Below are positions 19,681-21,646 of a stretch of 21,646 nucleotides of DNA, in pieces (position 1 is the stretch's first letter; every line of letters starts with the position of its first letter). Source of the DNA: JBMFLE01 sp049971355. GTDB lineage: Bacteria; Patescibacteriota; Patescibacteriia; UBA2591; UBA4787. The notes below the pieces were generated by a model that did not search any database, was not told where the DNA came from, and saw only the letters and a list, made by a program, of their open reading frames with translations. Both the position numbers and the translations under genes were made by a program. The stretch lies in assembly GCA_049971355.1 (NCBI GenBank), contig JBMFLE010000005.1, positions 1 to 21,646 of the forward strand, given 5' to 3'.

Positions 19681-21567
19681 ATGATTATGAAAGTTGTTGA
19701 CTATCTCAATCTTTTAGAATTAGCCAAAAAACCATTTCCATCGCCATCAAAGCCCCCATCAAGACCCCCGCCAAAGAGTCAATTCAAAAAATGGTTATGG
19801 GGATTCTTTTGGCGTTTGTTGCTTTATTGTTTAATAATTTTAGGATTTTTTTTTGTTTATCAAAAAATTTATGTTGACAGAATTTATCCGGGTGTTTATT
19901 TAGGAAAATTTCAAATTGGTTCTCTTAAATATAATGAGATAAAAATTTTGTTGGAATCAGTTATTGAAGAAATTGAGACGCAAGGTTTAGAATTCGTTGG
20001 GCAAAGTGAGCTTGGTAAAAAAGAAGTTTCAATCAAACCGATTTTAATTGCTGTCACCGACCCTGATCTTTCGCGGCGAATTATCAATTTTGATTTAGAA
20101 GCAACTTTGGCTCAGGCCATGGCTGTTGGCCGAAGCGGTTCAGTGGTTGAAAAAATAAAACAAATTTTATTTAGTCAACTCCACGGCTGGCAGATTAAAG
20201 CCGTAGTTCAGATTGATAAAAATGAACTCAAAGAAAACATCAGGGCCCATTTTCAATCCCATGAACAAAAACCAAAGGATGCAAGTTTTGAATTAACCAA
20301 AACAGGAGAAATAAAAATAATTGCTGATCAAGCGGGTTATTTTTTTAATTTTGATCAGGCTGTCTCAGAAACTGAACAGAATTTACTAAATTTAGTTAGT
20401 AAACCCGTTGTTTTGCAATTGATTCATCAGGAGCCACAAATAAAAACCGAAGATTTAGAATTAATGCTTGGTCGAATTAAAGAAATTTTGGACTTGGCGC
20501 CTTTAATCTTACGTTTTAAAGAAAAGGAATGGACAGTTAAAAAGGACTTATTTAGCCAGTGGCTATCTTTGCGAAAAAAAGAGGAGACAGAGTTGGTTAT
20601 AAATCAAGAAAGTGTTTCTGCTTATCTAAATTTTTTAAGTAAAGAGATTAACAAAGAAGCCCTGGATGCTAAATTTAAAATGAGCGACGGCCGGGTGGTT
20701 GAATTCCAGCCTTCAAGATCAGGATTAAAATTGCAGATTGAGGCCAGTGCCCAAGAAATTAGTCGGCAAGTTTTAGCCGGCAATCGTGAAATTAATTTAA
20801 TAGTTGAAGCTGTTGAACCGGAAGTTTTAACTCAAGATGTCAATGATTTAGGGATTAAAGAATTAATCGGTCGTGGCGTTTCAAGTTTTAAAGGCAGTCC
20901 AAAAAATCGAAGACACAATATCGCCTTGGGGGCGAAAAAATTAAATGGAATTTTAATTAAACCTGATGAAGAATTTTCTTTACTAAAGGCGATTGGCAAA
21001 GTTGGAGAAGAAGATGGATATTTGCCAGAATTAGTGATTAAAGGCAAGCGAACTATTCCAGAACTTGGTGGCGGACTTTGTCAGATTGGGACTACTACTT
21101 TTAGAGTGGCTCTTGATGCTGGTTTGCCTATCACCCAAAGAACTCCTCATGCTTTTCGAGTGATTTATTATGAGCCAGCCGGGACGGACGCCACTATTTA
21201 TCAGCCTCAGCCAGATTTTAGATTTATTAATGATACCGGTCATTACATTCTATTTCAAACAAAGATTGAAGGTGATGATTTAATTTTTGAATTCTATGGT
21301 ACCTCTGATGGCCGAAAAGTTGAAGTAAGTCAACCAAAAATTTTTAATGTTGTTCAACCAGGACCGCCGGTTTATATTGAAACAACCGAATTACCAGCTG
21401 GTGAAAAAAAACGGGTTGAAAGAGCAGTGGCTGGCGCAGACACCGAGTTTACTCGAATAATTACTTGGCCAGATGGTCGAAAAAAAGAAGAGATTTGGAA
21501 GAGTCATTATCAACCCTGGCGAGAGGTTTGGTTAGTGGGAGTTGAGAAAAAAGAAGAATTGAGGTGA
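19681..21567 (+). CDS. VanW family cell-envelope protein
   Basis: 628 residues. A Pro/Lys-rich cytoplasmic N-terminus (20-35) and a membrane anchor (about 38-60, WRLLLYCLIILGFFFVY) precede a long extracellular part. The region 70-385 resembles tandem YoaR-like peptidoglycan-binding domains (e.g. VYLGKFQIGSLKYNEIKILLES). The VanW domain is at about 400-540, with FSLLKAIGKVGEEDGYLPELVI, the hallmark ELGGGLCQIGTTTFRVALDAGLPITQRTPHA, and PDFRFINDTGHYILFQ. A G5-like beta region ends the protein. VanW proteins occur with vancomycin resistance and in many wall-modifying settings, but their reaction is not known. ATG 19681 is used; 19687 is an in-frame alternative. The protein could act on the wall like the VanY fusion at 8637, but the two are far apart. 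Confidence 0.92.
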   Translation: MIMKVVDYLNLLELAKKPFPSPSKPPSRPPPKSQFKKWLWGFFWRLLLYCLIILGFFFVYQKIYVDRIYPGVYLGKFQIGSLKYNEIKILLESVIEEIETQGLEFVGQSELGKKEVSIKPILIAVTDPDLSRRIINFDLEATLAQAMAVGRSGSVVEKIKQILFSQLHGWQIKAVVQIDKNELKENIRAHFQSHEQKPKDASFELTKTGEIKIIADQAGYFFNFDQAVSETEQNLLNLVSKPVVLQLIHQEPQIKTEDLELMLGRIKEILDLAPLILRFKEKEWTVKKDLFSQWLSLRKKEETELVINQESVSAYLNFLSKEINKEALDAKFKMSDGRVVEFQPSRSGLKLQIEASAQEISRQVLAGNREINLIVEAVEPEVLTQDVNDLGIKELIGRGVSSFKGSPKNRRHNIALGAKKLNGILIKPDEEFSLLKAIGKVGEEDGYLPELVIKGKRTIPELGGGLCQIGTTTFRVALDAGLPITQRTPHAFRVIYYEPAGTDATIYQPQPDFRFINDTGHYILFQTKIEGDDLIFEFYGTSDGRKVEVSQPKIFNVVQPGPPVYIETTELPAGEKKRVERAVAGADTEFTRIITWPDGRKKEEIWKSHYQPWREVWLVGVEKKEELR

Positions 21568-21629
21568 GCCCCTTTTGTGAGACAATTTTTCGCTTTTAAT
21601 AATTTAGTTTGGGCTGTTCGAAACGGTTG

Positions 21630-21646
21630 ATAAAATAATCCTAACC
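21630..21646 (-). repeat. Inverted copy of the GxxExxY-flanking repeat at the window end
   Basis: The last 17 bases are the exact complement of 476-492 (GGTTAGGATTATTTTAT). The copy is cut by the window edge, so its full extent and any adjacent cassette are unknown. The remaining bases from 21568 to 21629 hold nothing recognised. Confidence 0.8.

Noticed and set aside
19681..21567. TGA recoded as glycine, as in some CPR lineages
   Set aside because: The VanW gene ends normally at TGA, and no gene has an internal in-frame TGA.

Overview
The window reads as a chromosomal segment of a Candidate Phyla Radiation (Patescibacteria) bacterium, most likely of Parcubacteria type. The indications are AT-rich DNA, many genes without a Shine-Dalgarno sequence, and a characteristic type IV secretion (T4SS)-like locus: a PrgI protein, a VirB4 N-terminal domain on its own gene, a VirB4 ATPase, and VirB2/TrbC-like pilins with long extracellular extensions. 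GxxExxY proteins, a two-gene remnant of a type 3b [NiFe] hydrogenase (or AsrAB-like) module, and a VanW protein fit the same group. TAA, TAG and TGA all end genes, so the standard bacterial code applies. This assignment is inference; no rRNA is present.

Positions 1-9920 hold the T4SS-like locus, all on the + strand. In order: a GxxExxY cassette, PrgI, a repeat-rich gap, a TraC/VirB4 N-terminal protein, a frameshifted second GxxExxY gene, the VirB4 ATPase, an anchored NTF2/VirB8-like candidate, a two-helix membrane protein, a VirB2-like pilin with a cysteine-rich tail cut by an in-frame TAG, an anchored beta-propeller, and a second VirB2-like pilin fused to a complete VanY-type D,D-carboxypeptidase. 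No VirD4 coupling protein or relaxase is seen. The locus looks like a cell-envelope secretion or surface apparatus with its own wall-cutting enzyme.

Positions 9921-12814: a 719-base gap holds a broken RadA zinc-finger fragment, a REP-like palindrome, a pair of homologous stem-loops, and a strong promoter with a leader. It is followed by hydB- and hydG-like electron-transfer genes without the hydrogenase delta and alpha subunits.

Positions 12825-21646 carry housekeeping genes: queA, a lipoprotein with its own promoter and terminator, tRNA-Cys, a stand-alone 5'-3' exonuclease, holA, a minus-strand operon of two small unknown genes plus rpsT, ruvA (divergent from that operon, with DnaA-box-like sites between), galU, an Hsp20 chaperone, and a VanW protein.

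A theme across the window is a set of short hairpin-forming intergenic elements, each built from a locally repeated word (TTCGGA, ATTCGCA, AACTCG, CAGCCC and others). Two of these loci contain GxxExxY genes. Whether they are one family is unproven, but this is the most system-like unexplained signal, together with the pilin-peptidase fusion and the twin stem-loops.
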